DNA of 64,000 bases from Agromyces mediolanus (GTDB lineage: Bacteria; Actinomycetota; Actinomycetes; Actinomycetales; Microbacteriaceae). A model generated the notes under the pieces. That model did no database searches. It saw only the letters and a list, made by a program, of their open reading frames with translations, and was not told the origin of the DNA. A program made the position numbers and the translations under genes. How positions within the stretch are numbered: position 1 is the first letter of the stretch; each line of letters begins with the position of its first letter. Shown here in pieces: positions 17,152 to 25,498 of the stretch. Location of the stretch: assembly GCF_023715325.1 (NCBI RefSeq), contig NZ_JAMBNX010000004.1:1-64000 (forward strand), given 5' to 3'.

Positions 17152-17841
17152 ATGGCTGTCATGCTCCGCCGGATCCCTCAGCTGCTCATCGGCCTCGTCC
17201 TCTACGGCATCGCCGACGCCATGATGATCCGCGCGGCCCTCGGCGTCGACCCGTGGACGGTCTTCGCCCAGGGCCTCTCCCACCTCACCGGCCTCGGCAT
17301 CGGCTGGCTCACGAACATCGTCGGCCTGCTCGTGCTGCTGCTGTGGATCCCGCTGCGGCAGCGCCCGGGCCTCGGCACCGTACTGAACATCCTGCTGATC
17401 GGACCGAGCATCGAGCTCGGGCTCTGGCTCATCCAGACGCCGCCGGAACTCTGGCAGCGCATCCTGCTCTTCACGGGCGGCCTGCTGCTCCTCGCCGTGG
17501 CGAGCGGCCTCTACATCGGCAGCCGCTTCGGGCCCGGCCCGCGCGACGGGCTGATGACCGGCATCCACGCCCGCACCGGCTGGCCGATCTGGGTCGGCCG
17601 CACCATCGTCGAGGTGACCGTGCTCGCGATCGGCTGGCTGCTCGGCGGCGACGTCGGCTTCGGCACCGTCGCGTTCGCGATCCTCATCGGGCCGCTCTGC
17701 GGCGTCACCCTGCCGCTCCTCGCCGTGCGCGAGCGCCGCCCGGTGGGCTCCGCCGGCGGTGCGCTCGCCGCTACGGGACCGACGGATGCCTCGCCCGAAC
17801 CGGTCGCGCCGACGCATCCGCCCGCCGCCGCGCCGCACTGA
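17152..17841 (+). CDS. YczE/YitT-type integral membrane protein
   Basis: A 229-residue protein with about five membrane helices (LLIGLVLYGIADAMMIRAAL; GWLTNIVGLLVLLLWIPL; LLFTGGLLLLAVASGLYIG; TIVEVTVLAIGWLLGG; VAFAILIGPLCGVTLPLL). The GVDPWTVFAQGL loop and RFGPGPRDGLMTG motif mark the YczE/YyaS/YitT family, of unknown transport or accessory function, often controlled by a divergent MocR regulator as here. The tail (residues 200-229) is Ala/Pro-rich. Start is ATG 17152 or ATG 17161; the tight spacing to the operator suggests a very short or absent leader. It ends before palindrome B. Confidence 0.8.
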   Translation: MAVMLRRIPQLLIGLVLYGIADAMMIRAALGVDPWTVFAQGLSHLTGLGIGWLTNIVGLLVLLLWIPLRQRPGLGTVLNILLIGPSIELGLWLIQTPPELWQRILLFTGGLLLLAVASGLYIGSRFGPGPRDGLMTGIHARTGWPIWVGRTIVEVTVLAIGWLLGGDVGFGTVAFAILIGPLCGVTLPLLAVRERRPVGSAGGALAATGPTDASPEPVAPTHPPAAAPH

Positions 17842-17915
17842 ACGGCGCCCCATCGACCGCTGCGGCCCCCAGGCCGGGACACCTCGGGGGCCGCAGCGCA
17901 CCCGCACCCAAACGT

Positions 17916-17951
17916 CGAGTTGCCCGACTTTCATGAAAGTCGGGCAACTCG
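17916..17951. terminator. palindrome copy B (TTGCCCGACTTTCA family)
   Basis: A perfect 36-bp palindrome: the 28-bp core at 17920-17947 extended by CGAG/CTCG. It sits 20 bp past the stop of the leftward MerR gene and 75 bp past the rightward YczE gene, so it could end both transcripts. Confidence 0.82.
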
Positions 17952-17970
17952 GAGTAGGAAGCGGCGCGGG

Positions 17971-18729
17971 TCAGAGCTCGCGCTCGGCGTAGCTGCGCAG
18001 CGCGTCGCGGACGAACTCCGCGCCGGCCTGGCCGCCGTAGTTCGCGCCGAAGCGCGGGTCTGCGACGTACATCTCGCCGAGGCCGAGCACGTAGCCCGCG
18101 ACGTCTCCGCCGGGGACCGCAGCGGGCGTGCCCGGCACACCCGTCAGCCACTCGACGTGGCGCTTCGCGAGCGCCTGCGCCTCGGCGCCGTCGGGCGCGA
18201 GGCCCGATCCGGCCGCTGCGATCCAGTCGCGGGAGAGCTCGGCCGTGCGGGCCTTCCACTCGCGCTGACCGGCCTCGCCGAGTCCGCGCCACCAGCGGTC
18301 GCCGGCGGCGTACGCCTCGGCGCCCCATCGCTGTTCGACCTCTGCCTGATGCACGGTGTGGTCGAAGCCGTCGAACATCTCGTCTGCCATCAGTCGTTCA
18401 CCTCCTTCCAATGCGGTGATCGTCTTCTCGACCGACGCGATCTGCCGCGCCAGCCGGCCCTGCTCCTGCCGCAGCCAGCCGAGATGCGCCCCGAGGGCGC
18501 GCGCCTCGTCGGCGTCACCCTCGAGCACCTCGGCGATGGCGGGCAGGCCGAGCCCGAGCTCGCGCAGCAGCAGGATCCGTTGCAGCCGCACGAGCGCGCG
18601 CTCGTCGTAGTGGCGGTAGCCGTTCCCGGCGACCCTCGTGGGCGCGAGCAGGCCGATGTCGTCGTAGTGCCGCAGTGTGCGGCTCGTCGTCCCGGCGAGC
18701 TTCGCGATCTCTTGAATCGACCAGTCCAC
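17971..18729 (-). CDS. MerR-family regulator with TipA-type ligand domain
   Basis: A 252-residue activator. Residues 1-70 are the MerR helix-turn-helix (WSIQEIAKLAGTTSRTLRHYD, then GLLAPTRVAGNGYRHYDE), followed by a coiled-coil dimer helix (LGWLRQEQGRLARQIASVEK) and a TipAS-type globin-like domain (residues about 115-252; MFDGFDHTVHQAEVEQRWG, MYVADPRFGANYGG). TipAL proteins bind thiopeptide-like or other peptide antibiotics and activate multidrug-resistance genes. Start is GTG, with GGAGG 11 bases upstream. A MerR-type palindrome lies in its own promoter, so it is probably autoregulated. No resistance gene is adjacent. Confidence 0.9.
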   Translation of the reverse strand: MDWSIQEIAKLAGTTSRTLRHYDDIGLLAPTRVAGNGYRHYDERALVRLQRILLLRELGLGLPAIAEVLEGDADEARALGAHLGWLRQEQGRLARQIASVEKTITALEGGERLMADEMFDGFDHTVHQAEVEQRWGAEAYAAGDRWWRGLGEAGQREWKARTAELSRDWIAAAGSGLAPDGAEAQALAKRHVEWLTGVPGTPAAVPGGDVAGYVLGLGEMYVADPRFGANYGGQAGAEFVRDALRSYAEREL

Positions 18730-18756
18730 GTCTCAACCTCCGGATTCACCGTAGAA

Positions 18757-18773
18757 CTTGACGTTACGTCAAG
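18757..18773 (-). promoter_or_regulatory. MerR-type operator in the tipA-like promoter
   Basis: CTTGACGTTACGTCAAG is an 8-bp-arm inverted repeat 28 bp upstream of the GTG start. On the minus strand it overlaps TTGACC/TTGACG -35 candidates. This is the geometry of MerR sites lying between over-spaced -35 and -10 boxes. Confidence 0.65.
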
Positions 18774-18809
18774 GTCAAGCGGGACCGCCTGAGTGTTCGC
18801 CCACACCGC

Positions 18810-18865
18810 TTGCACACGGGCAAGACGCGATATATCGTGTCCTACGTAAACGCGATATATCGCGT
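18810..18865 (+). promoter_or_regulatory. promoter with paired PadR-type operators
   Basis: Two palindromes, ACGCGATATATCGTGT (18825-18840, one mismatch) and ACGCGATATATCGCGT (18850-18865, perfect), are centred 25 bp apart just ahead of the DUF4097-PadR operon. A TTGCAC -35 (18810-18815) and a TATCGT-like -10 (18833) would place the first palindrome over the promoter. ATAT-centred palindromes are typical PadR sites, so autorepression is likely. Confidence 0.7.
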
Positions 18866-18887
18866 CATCGTCCAGCAAGGAGCCGCA

Positions 18888-19748
18888 ATGTCCATCGAGA
18901 AGTGGGTGATCGCCCCCGGCGAGTCCCGGATCATCGACCTCGAGCTCGTCCGCAAGCTCAAGGTCAGCCTCATCGGCGGCAAGGTCGACGTCATCGCGCA
19001 CGACGAGCCCGGCGCCCGCGTCGAGGTCTCGACCGTCACGGGCAAGGAACTCGCCGTCTCCATCGACGGCGACGTGCTCGAGATCGACCACCCCCAGCTG
19101 CGCTGGGACAACTTCATCGAGGCCTTCAAGGGCTGGGCGGGCAACGCCAAGGCCGAGGTCTCGATCCTCGCCCCGCGCCACGTCGTGCTGCAGCTCGGTG
19201 TCGTCTCCGGCGACGCCCTCGTATCCGGCTTCGACGGCGACGCCAAGCTCAGCACCGTCTCCGGCGAGCTCGTCATCGACAACCACGACGGCGACCTCGA
19301 GCTGTCCGGCGTCTCCGGCGAGATCTCGGTCGGCAACCACGTCGGCCGCATCACCGCCCACACCGTGTCGGGAGACATCATCGCCACCGGCGAGATCACG
19401 AGCTTCAACGCCGACTCCGTGTCGGGCAACATGATCGTCGACGCGCACGGCACCCCCGACCGCATCGACACGAACACCGTCTCGGGCGATCTCACCGTGC
19501 GCTTCGCCGGCGGCGCCGGCGCCCGCTACCGCATCAACACCGTCGCCGGCACGCTCGTGCTCGACGACATCACCGTGAAGGGCATGCGCGGCAAGGGCTT
19601 CGAGCGCGTCGTCGGCGAGCTCGCCGGCACCTGGCTCGACCTCGGCGCCAACAGCGTCTCGGGCAACATCTCGGTGCTGCGGCGCACGGTCGCGGAGACG
19701 ACGGATGCCTCGGCCGCGGCATCCTCGAGCGACGAGGCATCCCGATGA
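18888..19748 (+). CDS. DUF4097-type beta-strand-repeat protein
   Basis: A 286-residue protein made of short repeating beta strands, each turn containing a VSG or VSGD step (LGVVSGDALVSGFDGDAKL, STVSGELVIDNHDGDLEL, SGVSGEISVGNH, HTVSGDIIATGEI, TNTVSGDLTVRF). This is the DUF4097 (LiaG/adhesin-like) right-handed helix fold. There is no signal peptide or membrane helix, so it is probably cytoplasmic or peripherally bound. AAGGAG lies 5 bases before the ATG. It is the first gene of an operon with a PadR regulator (ATGA overlap). DUF4097-PadR pairs commonly answer envelope or lipid stress; that role is inferred. Confidence 0.82.
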   Translation: MSIEKWVIAPGESRIIDLELVRKLKVSLIGGKVDVIAHDEPGARVEVSTVTGKELAVSIDGDVLEIDHPQLRWDNFIEAFKGWAGNAKAEVSILAPRHVVLQLGVVSGDALVSGFDGDAKLSTVSGELVIDNHDGDLELSGVSGEISVGNHVGRITAHTVSGDIIATGEITSFNADSVSGNMIVDAHGTPDRIDTNTVSGDLTVRFAGGAGARYRINTVAGTLVLDDITVKGMRGKGFERVVGELAGTWLDLGANSVSGNISVLRRTVAETTDASAAASSSDEASR

Positions 19749-20359
19749 CCCCGCCGGTCTTCGCGCACGGCAGCCTGCGCCTCTACCTGCTCGCCCTCCT
19801 CGAGGAGCGGCCGCGGCACGGCTACGAACTCATCCAGGCGCTGTCGGAGCGCTTCGGCGGCACCTACTCCCCGAGCGCCGGCACCATCTACCCGCGCCTC
19901 GCGAAGCTCGAGGAGGAGGGGCTCGTCACGAAGACGAGCGACGGCCGCAAGTCGATCTACGAGATCACCGACGCCGGCCGGGCCGAGCTCGACGCCAGGC
20001 GGCACGAGCTCGACGACATCGAGAACGACGTCACCGACTCGGTGCGCCGGCTCGCGCAAGACGTGAGGCAGAACGTCGACGACGCGATGCGCTCCCTCCG
20101 CGCCGAGCTCGCGAGCGCCGCCCGCGAGGCGAAGCGCTCCGCGACGAGCGTGCGCGGCGAGACCGTGAACCTGCACGCCGACTCGAACCGCGCCGTGCAC
20201 GAGGCCGACGTGGTGCTGAACGAGTTCCGTCAGCAGCTGCGCACCGAACTGCGCCGGCAGGCGAGCCGCGGCCGGGTCGCCCCCGCCACCGTCGACCTGC
20301 TGCGGGCCCGGCTCGCCGAGGTGCGCGCCGAGGTGCTCGGAACCTTCGCCGAACGCTGA
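19745..20359 (+). CDS. PadR-family transcriptional regulator
   Basis: A 204-residue regulator. Residues 8-85 are the PadR winged helix (LRLYLLALLEERPRHGYELI, SPSAGTIYPRLAKLEEEGLV, GRKSIYEITDAGRAELD). The C-terminal 110 residues form a long charged helical region (DDIENDVTDSVRRLAQDVRQ onward), longer than in minimal PadR proteins and likely the dimer or sensor part. The ATG overlaps the DUF4097 stop (ATGA), indicating translational coupling. The paired ATATAT-centred palindromes upstream of the operon are the expected binding sites. Confidence 0.9.
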   Translation: MTPPVFAHGSLRLYLLALLEERPRHGYELIQALSERFGGTYSPSAGTIYPRLAKLEEEGLVTKTSDGRKSIYEITDAGRAELDARRHELDDIENDVTDSVRRLAQDVRQNVDDAMRSLRAELASAAREAKRSATSVRGETVNLHADSNRAVHEADVVLNEFRQQLRTELRRQASRGRVAPATVDLLRARLAEVRAEVLGTFAER

Positions 20360-20403
20360 CGGCCCCCTGGCCCGTTCCTGGTCCCCTGAGCCCGTTCCTG
20401 GCT

Positions 20404-20451
20404 CCCTGAGCCCGTCGAAGGGAACCCGCCTGCCCTGAGCTCGTCGAAGGG
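20404..20451. repeat. CCCTGAGCYCGTCGAAGGG repeat pair
   Basis: CCCTGAGCCCGTCGAAGGG (20404-20422) and CCCTGAGCTCGTCGAAGGG (20433-20451) lie 29 bp apart between the PadR and FluC genes, followed by a partial GTCGAAGGG. Each is an imperfect inverted repeat (CCCT/AGGG arms). I recall this sequence as a widespread dispersed repeat in high-GC genomes; its function is unclear. Confidence 0.6.
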
Positions 20452-20496
20452 TCGAAGGGAACGCGCCGAACGCAACCCGAGCGCTACCCTCGACAC

Positions 20497-20916
20497 GTGC
20501 GCAACATCCTCGCGGTCGCCGTCGGCGGGCTCCTCGGCACCGGACTGCGCCTCGTCTTCGACCTCGCCTTCCCGCACGCCGACCACGAGTTCCCACTCGA
20601 GACGCTGATCGTGAACCTCGTCGGGGCGTTCGCGCTCGGCTGGCTCGCCGGCGGCCTCTGGCGCCGCCCCGCGACCCCCGCGTGGCTGAAGGCCGGTGTC
20701 GGCTCGGGCGTGCTCGGCTCGTTCACGACCCTCTCGGCGGTGATGGCCTCCCTCGTCGTGCTCGAGCGCGAGGGCGCGCACCTCACCGCGGCGCTCTACC
20801 TGGTGATCTCGGTGATCGCGGGGCTCGCGGCCGCTGCCGCGGGCCTCTGGCTCGGATCGCGGATCGCCCGCCGCCGCATGCCCGACACGATCACCGATTC
20901 GGGGGAGACGCTGTGA
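20497..20916 (+). CDS. crcB: FluC/CrcB fluoride channel subunit 1
   Basis: A 139-residue, four-helix membrane protein of the FluC (CrcB) family, which exports fluoride passively. Visible family features are GGLLGTGLRLVFDL near the start, the Asn helix LIVNLVGAFALGWLAGG and the motif GSGVLGSFTTLSAV. FluC works as an antiparallel dual-topology dimer; the second gene, coupled by a GTGA overlap, suggests an obligate heterodimer. GTG start. No fluoride riboswitch was seen upstream. Confidence 0.92.
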   Translation: MRNILAVAVGGLLGTGLRLVFDLAFPHADHEFPLETLIVNLVGAFALGWLAGGLWRRPATPAWLKAGVGSGVLGSFTTLSAVMASLVVLEREGAHLTAALYLVISVIAGLAAAAAGLWLGSRIARRRMPDTITDSGETL

Positions 20917-21290
20917 CCGCGCTCAGCCCACTCGTCATCGCGACCGTGCTCGTCGCGGGCAGCCTCGGCGCCGTCATCCGGTATCTGCTGTCGCGACGGT
21001 ATCCGGTGCGACCGGGCCACCTCCCCGGCGGCATCCTGATCGTGAACGTCGTCGGCTCCGCGGTCGCGGGCATCGCCCTCGGCCTCGCCGAACGCGCCGC
21101 GCTCTCGGCCGACTGGCGCCTCATCATCCTGACCGGGTTCTGCGGCGGCCTCACGACCTTCAGCACGTGGAGCGTCGAGACGATCGAGCTCATCGACGGC
21201 GGTCGCTGGCGCGCGGCGCTCCTGAACGTCTTCGTGACCCTCGTGCTCGGCTTCGCCGCGGCCGGCGCCGGCTACCTCCTGGCCCGCTGA
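20913..21290 (+). CDS. crcB: FluC/CrcB fluoride channel subunit 2
   Basis: A 125-residue partner of the preceding FluC protein, with the same layout: GSLGAVIRYLLSRR, the ILIVNVVGSAVAGIALG helix and the more canonical pore motif GFCGGLTTFSTWS. GTG start within a GTGA overlap, so the two subunits should be made in equal amounts. The membrane topology is probably opposite to subunit 1, as known for paired FluC genes. It ends about 125 bp before palindrome C. Confidence 0.92.
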   Translation: MTALSPLVIATVLVAGSLGAVIRYLLSRRYPVRPGHLPGGILIVNVVGSAVAGIALGLAERAALSADWRLIILTGFCGGLTTFSTWSVETIELIDGGRWRAALLNVFVTLVLGFAAAGAGYLLAR

Positions 21291-21416
21291 CCGCCCGCCC
21301 GACATCCGGCACGGCGCCCCGCCCGCGCGAGTCGCACGACGATCCGGCCGAGGCGCCCCCTGCTGCGGCGCGCCGGCGCATCCGTCGTGCAACTCGCTCA
21401 CCACCCGCTCGCCCCA

Positions 21417-21462
21417 CCCCTCGAGTTGCCCGACTTTCATGAAAGTCGGGCAACTCGAGGGG
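21417..21462. terminator. palindrome copy C (TTGCCCGACTTTCA family)
   Basis: The longest copy: a perfect 46-bp palindrome, with the 28-bp core extended by CCCCTCGAG and CTCGAGGGG. It sits 18 bp past the stop of the leftward CopC gene, and the rightward FluC pair converges on it. As RNA it would be an extremely stable hairpin. Confidence 0.85.
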
Positions 21463-21480
21463 GAGGGGCAGGCAGCTTGG

Positions 21481-22101
21481 CTAGGCGTTCGGGTCGCGGC
21501 GGCGGGCCCGGGCGAAGACGACGAGCGCGGCGACGAGTGCCGCGACGCCGACGAGGCCGCCCGCGATGCCGGCGACGGCCCAGCCGTCGGGGCCGGCGGA
21601 TGCCTCGTCCTGCCCCTCGGCGGCCGTGTCGTCGAGCCCGTCGCTCGCCGCCGTGTCGTGCGGCGCCTCCTCGGTCCAGGCGCCGGTCGCGTCCGGTCCG
21701 ACGCCGAAGTCGATCGTGCCGTCGATGACGTGCCCGTCGCTCGAGACCGCGCGCCAGCGGACCTGGTAGTCGCCGGAGAGGTCGGCGGGCAGCGTCGCGG
21801 TCACGTCGGGGCCGGCGACGACGGCCTCACCCGAGTCGATGACCTCGCCGTGGTGGTCGACGACCTCGATCGCGGTGCCCACGGGGATGATGTCGTCCGA
21901 GAAGGTGAGCTTCACCTCGGCGGGCGAGGCGTCGAGCACCTGGCCGGGCTCCGGGCTCGATGCGATGAGCTCGTCGTGCGCCGAGGCCGATTGGGCGTTC
22001 GCGAGGCCGAGCCAGGCGCCCGCGGCGAGCGCGATCACGCCGAGGGCGAGCAGCCGGCGGGGCGAGATGGCCGGGGCCGTGGTGGTGGCAGTGCGGTGCA
22101 T
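21481..22101 (-). CDS. copC: CopC-family copper-binding protein, membrane-anchored
   Basis: A 206-residue exported copper-binding protein. After the signal peptide (LLALGVIALAAGAWLGLANA) the mature chain starts SAHDELIASSPEPGQVL, with the first His as the expected N-terminal Cu(II) ligand, and has the second site in SSDGHVIDGTIDFGVG. This is the compact CopC beta-barrel (about 100 residues), followed by an acidic linker and a C-terminal helix (AVAGIAGGLVGVAALVAALV) with an RARRR stop signal, so it is tethered to the membrane. I chose the ATG at 22101 over a TTG six codons upstream. It is downstream of a membrane gene of the same strand and probably co-transcribed. Confidence 0.88.
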   Translation of the reverse strand: MHRTATTTAPAISPRRLLALGVIALAAGAWLGLANAQSASAHDELIASSPEPGQVLDASPAEVKLTFSDDIIPVGTAIEVVDHHGEVIDSGEAVVAGPDVTATLPADLSGDYQVRWRAVSSDGHVIDGTIDFGVGPDATGAWTEEAPHDTAASDGLDDTAAEGQDEASAGPDGWAVAGIAGGLVGVAALVAALVVFARARRRDPNA

Positions 22102-22174
22102 GGAATATCCCGTCTTCAATGCGTCCGGCGCGCGCGGCGGCGCGGACGCGAGTGGTGGCCGCGATGCGGCAGGT

Positions 22175-22837
22175 TCAAGCGAAGGCGGGGACGGGCGGCG
22201 GGCCGCGGTGCCGGAGTTGGGCGATCAGCTGGCGGCCGCGCAGGCGCGCGCGGTCGCGAGCGCGAGGCTGCACGAGCGGGCCGGCGGGAGCCGGAACGGC
22301 GGCGAGAGCGGATGCCTCCCCCACGACCCTGGCCAGCACGGCCCGGGCGGCCCGGCGGAGGGCGCGCCAGGCGGCGGCCTCGACGGCGAGCAGGTAGGCG
22401 ACGGTGACGAGCCAGGCGAGAAGGTGGCCGGCGAGCATCGCGGCGTCCGTGTGCCCGTGCCCGGCAGCGGCAGCGGCAGTGCCGGCGACGGCACCGCCGG
22501 GTGCGGGAGCGACCCCCGAGGCATCCGGCAGCACCGTGACGGTCGGGTGGTGCGCATCCCCGGAGACCCGGAGCAGTGCGCCGCCACCGCCGCCTGCGCC
22601 GACCGAGAAGAGCAGGTGGAAGACGAGCTGGCTCGCCGCGGTGGCGAGCACGACCCGCACCGGCGAGCTGCGCCGGCCGACGAGCGCGACCGACACGACG
22701 AGCGCGACGAACACGGCGAGCGCGAACCCGGGCCAGCCGGGCGCCTCCCCCGCGGCGACGCCGTGCGAGAACGCCGCGAGGAACAGGGCCACCGCTGCGG
22801 CGGCGGCACCGCGCGCGAGCTGCGTCGCACGGGTCAC
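22175..22837 (-). CDS. membrane protein paired with CopC
   Basis: A 220-residue protein with about four to five hydrophobic segments (GAAAAAVALFLAAFSHGVAA; FALAVFVALVVSVALVG; VLATAASQLVFHLLFSVGAG; AGHLLAWLVTVAYLLAVEAA). A His cluster precedes the last helix (GHGHTDAAMLAGH), which could bind copper. The C-terminus is Arg-rich and cytoplasmic. Start GTG at 22837 is chosen because residues before it look untranslated. It lies 73 bp upstream of copC on the same strand, the place often taken by CopD-like partners, but I do not see a CopD domain. Function inferred from context only. Confidence 0.6.
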   Translation of the reverse strand: MTRATQLARGAAAAAVALFLAAFSHGVAAGEAPGWPGFALAVFVALVVSVALVGRRSSPVRVVLATAASQLVFHLLFSVGAGGGGGALLRVSGDAHHPTVTVLPDASGVAPAPGGAVAGTAAAAAGHGHTDAAMLAGHLLAWLVTVAYLLAVEAAAWRALRRAARAVLARVVGEASALAAVPAPAGPLVQPRARDRARLRGRQLIAQLRHRGPPPVPAFA

Positions 22838-22929
22838 GTCTCGGTCCGTTCTGGGCGTCTCGACCCGCCGAGGATCCGGCGGGAGCCCCCGCCGATGGGC
22901 GGGATCGCGGTCAAGGGTAGCAAGCCGAC

Positions 22930-22957
22930 TTGACAGCGGCCGCAGCGGGTGTAGTGT
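22930..22957 (+). promoter_or_regulatory. promoter of the KimA-like permease
   Basis: TTGACA (22930-22935), a 16-bp spacer and TAGTGT (22952-22957) form a near-consensus housekeeping promoter. The GTG start at 22966 lies 8 bases after the -10, so the transcript is probably leaderless. Confidence 0.7.
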
Positions 22958-22965
22958 CATCCGCC

Positions 22966-25065
22966 GTGACGAATGAGGCGGGGGAACCGCCCGCAGAACT
23001 GAAGTCGCCGAAGCACTGGATCATCGGCGACCCGCTGCCCACCGAGCGACTCGAGGGGCAGCTCCTTCCGAAGCGCGTGGCGTTGCCCGTGTTCGCGAGC
23101 GACGCCCTCTCCTCGGTGGCCTACGCCCCGCAGGAGCTCCTCATGGTGCTCACGGCGGGCGGACTCGCGTTCCTCGCGTTCGCCCCCTGGGTGGCGGCGG
23201 TCGTGGTGCTGCTCCTCGCGACGGTGGCGCTCAGCTACCGGCAGCTGATCCGCGCGTACCCCTCGGGCGGCGGCGACTACGAGGTGGCGCACAAGAACCT
23301 CGGCGAGAAGGCCGGGGTGCTCGTGGCATCCGCCCTGCTCGTCGACTACGTGATGACGGTCGTCGTCTCGGTCGCCTCGGGCGTCGACAACATCATCTCC
23401 GCGTTCCCCGAGCTGAACCCGTGGCGGGTGGAGCTCGCCGTGCTCTTCGTCGTGCTGCTCGCCGCAGTGAACCTCCGCGGCGTGAGCGAGTCCGGCAAGG
23501 CCTTCGCCGTGCCGACCTACCTCTTCGCGGGGAGCGTGCTGCTGCTCATCGGCACGGGGCTCGTGCAGATCCTGATGGGCAACCCGCCGGTGGCCGAGTC
23601 CGCGGCGTACCAGGTCGAGGGCGAGCAGCTCGCGCAGGCGGCGTTCGTGCTGCTCCTGCTGCGTTCGTTCGCGAGCGGATGCTCCGCCCTGACCGGCGTC
23701 GAGGCCGTCGCGAACGGCGTGCCCGCCTTCCGTCGCCCGAAGGTGCGGAACGCCCAGAAGACGCTGATGATGATGGCCGGTCTCGCGATCGTGCTCTTCA
23801 TCGGGCTCACCACGCTCGCGCTCGTCTCCGGCGTGCACTACGCCGAGGACCCGTGCAGCCTGATCGGCTGGGAGGAGTGCGCGACCGCGCCGCAGCCGAG
23901 CCTCATCGCGCAGATCGCGTCCGCGGTGTTCGGGAACGGCTCGATCCTGTTCTTCGTCATCCAGGCGGCCGCCGCGCTCGTGCTGCTCCTCGCGGCGAAC
24001 ACCGCGTTCAACGGCTTCCCGCTGCTCGGCTCGGTGCTCGCCCGCGACGGCTACGCGCCGAAGTCGCTGTCGACGCGCGGCGACCGGCTGATCTACTCGA
24101 ACGGCGTCATCATCCTCGCGACGGCGGCGGCGATCATCCTGGTGATCTTCCAGGCGAACCTCACGCTCCTGATCCAGCTGTACATCATCGGGGTGTTCGT
24201 GTCGTTCACGCTCGGTCAGTCCGGCATGGTGCGCCACTGGATCCGGCTCCTCCGCCAGCCCCGCACCGCTCACCGCAAGCGCGGTCGGCCGGGGCCCACC
24301 GCCGACGACGAGCGGCCGATGACGCGCGGGGCGATGATCCGCTCGCTCTGCATCAACGCCTTCGGCGCGAGCCTCACCGCGGTGGTGCTCATCGTCGTGA
24401 CGATCACGAAGTTCACCCACGGCGCGTGGATGGTCTTCCTGATGATGCCGATCCTGTTCCTCCTGATGCTCGGCGTGCACCGCTACTACCGCGACGTCGA
24501 ACGCGAGATCGAGGTCGACGCGACGACGAGGTTCGGGGCGGCGGGCGATCACGCGATCGTGCTCGTCGGGCGGATGCAGAAGCCGACGCTGAAGGCGCTC
24601 GACTACGCCATCGCGGCGAAACACGACAGCATCGAGGCGGTGCACGTGTCGATCGACGAGGAGCAGACGAAGCAGTTGAAGCGGGACTGGGTGAAGCAGA
24701 ACATCCACGTGAAGCTGCGCATCCTCGCCTCGCCGTACCGCGACCTCAGCTACCCCCTGATCACGTACATCAAGCAGCATCGCGAGGAGCACGGCTCCGA
24801 GGTCGTGACCGTGTACATGCCGCAGTACATCGTGGGCCACTGGTGGGAGAACATCCTGCACAACCACAAGGCGCGGCGCATCCGGCAGAAGCTCATGCTC
24901 GTGCACGGCGTCACCGTCGCGCTCGTGCCGTGGCTGCTCGACTCGAGCGACATGATCTACGGCCGCCGCTCCAGGCCGCTGCCCGGTCAGGACCGCCGTG
25001 GCGAGCCGGTGCGCCCGGTGCCCAGGCGTCCGGTCCAGGGCTCGGGCGCGAACCGCCGGCGGTAG
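22966..25065 (+). CDS. KimA/YdaO-like APC-superfamily permease (probable K+ importer)
   Basis: A 699-residue transporter. It opens with the KimA signature LPKRVALPVFASDALSSVAY (about residues 35-54), followed by twelve membrane helices (TYLFAGSVLLLIGTGL, LLLAANTAFNGFPLLGSVLA and others) and a cytoplasmic C-terminal domain of about 200 residues (AGDHAIVLVGRMQKPTLKAL; DSIEAVHVSIDEEQTKQLKR) resembling a universal-stress fold. B. subtilis KimA is a proton-coupled potassium importer inhibited by c-di-AMP; similar function is inferred. The GTG start follows a good promoter closely (leaderless), so a 5' c-di-AMP riboswitch is not possible here. Divergent from the CopC operon. Confidence 0.82.
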   Translation: MTNEAGEPPAELKSPKHWIIGDPLPTERLEGQLLPKRVALPVFASDALSSVAYAPQELLMVLTAGGLAFLAFAPWVAAVVVLLLATVALSYRQLIRAYPSGGGDYEVAHKNLGEKAGVLVASALLVDYVMTVVVSVASGVDNIISAFPELNPWRVELAVLFVVLLAAVNLRGVSESGKAFAVPTYLFAGSVLLLIGTGLVQILMGNPPVAESAAYQVEGEQLAQAAFVLLLLRSFASGCSALTGVEAVANGVPAFRRPKVRNAQKTLMMMAGLAIVLFIGLTTLALVSGVHYAEDPCSLIGWEECATAPQPSLIAQIASAVFGNGSILFFVIQAAAALVLLLAANTAFNGFPLLGSVLARDGYAPKSLSTRGDRLIYSNGVIILATAAAIILVIFQANLTLLIQLYIIGVFVSFTLGQSGMVRHWIRLLRQPRTAHRKRGRPGPTADDERPMTRGAMIRSLCINAFGASLTAVVLIVVTITKFTHGAWMVFLMMPILFLLMLGVHRYYRDVEREIEVDATTRFGAAGDHAIVLVGRMQKPTLKALDYAIAAKHDSIEAVHVSIDEEQTKQLKRDWVKQNIHVKLRILASPYRDLSYPLITYIKQHREEHGSEVVTVYMPQYIVGHWWENILHNHKARRIRQKLMLVHGVTVALVPWLLDSSDMIYGRRSRPLPGQDRRGEPVRPVPRRPVQGSGANRRR

Positions 25066-25075
25066 GCTCGCGAGC

Positions 25076-25498
25076 ATGACCCTGGATGCCTCGGTGCGCG
25101 CCTTCCTCGACGGCGTGACGCACCCGGTGCGGCGCCGCGACGCCGAGACGCTGCTCTCGCTGATGTCGCGCGTGACGGGCGAGCCGGCCAAGATGTGGGG
25201 CCCGTCGATCGTCGCCTTCGGCGAGTACCACTACCGCTATCCCAGCGGCCGGGAGGGCGACGCCCCGGCCGCCGCGTTCTCGCCCCGGAAGCCCGCGACC
25301 ACGATCTACCTCGCCGACGGCGTCGGCGGCTATGAGGCGGAGCTCGCGGCGCTCGGCCCGCACACCACGGGCGTCGGATGCCTCTACCTGAAAGACCTGG
25401 AGCAGCTCGACCTGGCGGTGCTCGAACGCGTCGTCGCCGCCTCCTACGCCACCGTCACCGCGGGCGTCTTCGGCGGCCCCGCCCGCGACGGCGCGTGA
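25076..25498 (+). CDS. DUF1801 (YdhG-like) domain protein
   Basis: A 140-residue cytoplasmic protein covering a single DUF1801 domain (LDGVTHPVRRRDAETLLSLM, PSIVAFGEYHYRYPSGREGD, GCLYLKDLEQLDLAVLERVV). The family has an iron-chaperone/frataxin-like fold and unknown function. ATG start 10 bp after the permease stop, so it may be co-transcribed with it. The following transporter gene overlaps by GTGA. Confidence 0.8.
   Translation: MTLDASVRAFLDGVTHPVRRRDAETLLSLMSRVTGEPAKMWGPSIVAFGEYHYRYPSGREGDAPAAAFSPRKPATTIYLADGVGGYEAELAALGPHTTGVGCLYLKDLEQLDLAVLERVVAASYATVTAGVFGGPARDGA

Noticed and set aside
20360..20496. Fluoride riboswitch before the FluC pair
   Set aside because: The gap is 137 bp but is taken up by CCCTGAGC/GTCGAAGGG repeats; the conserved riboswitch core was not seen.
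22838..22965. c-di-AMP riboswitch for the KimA-like gene
   Set aside because: The promoter puts transcription start next to the GTG, leaving no room for a leader.
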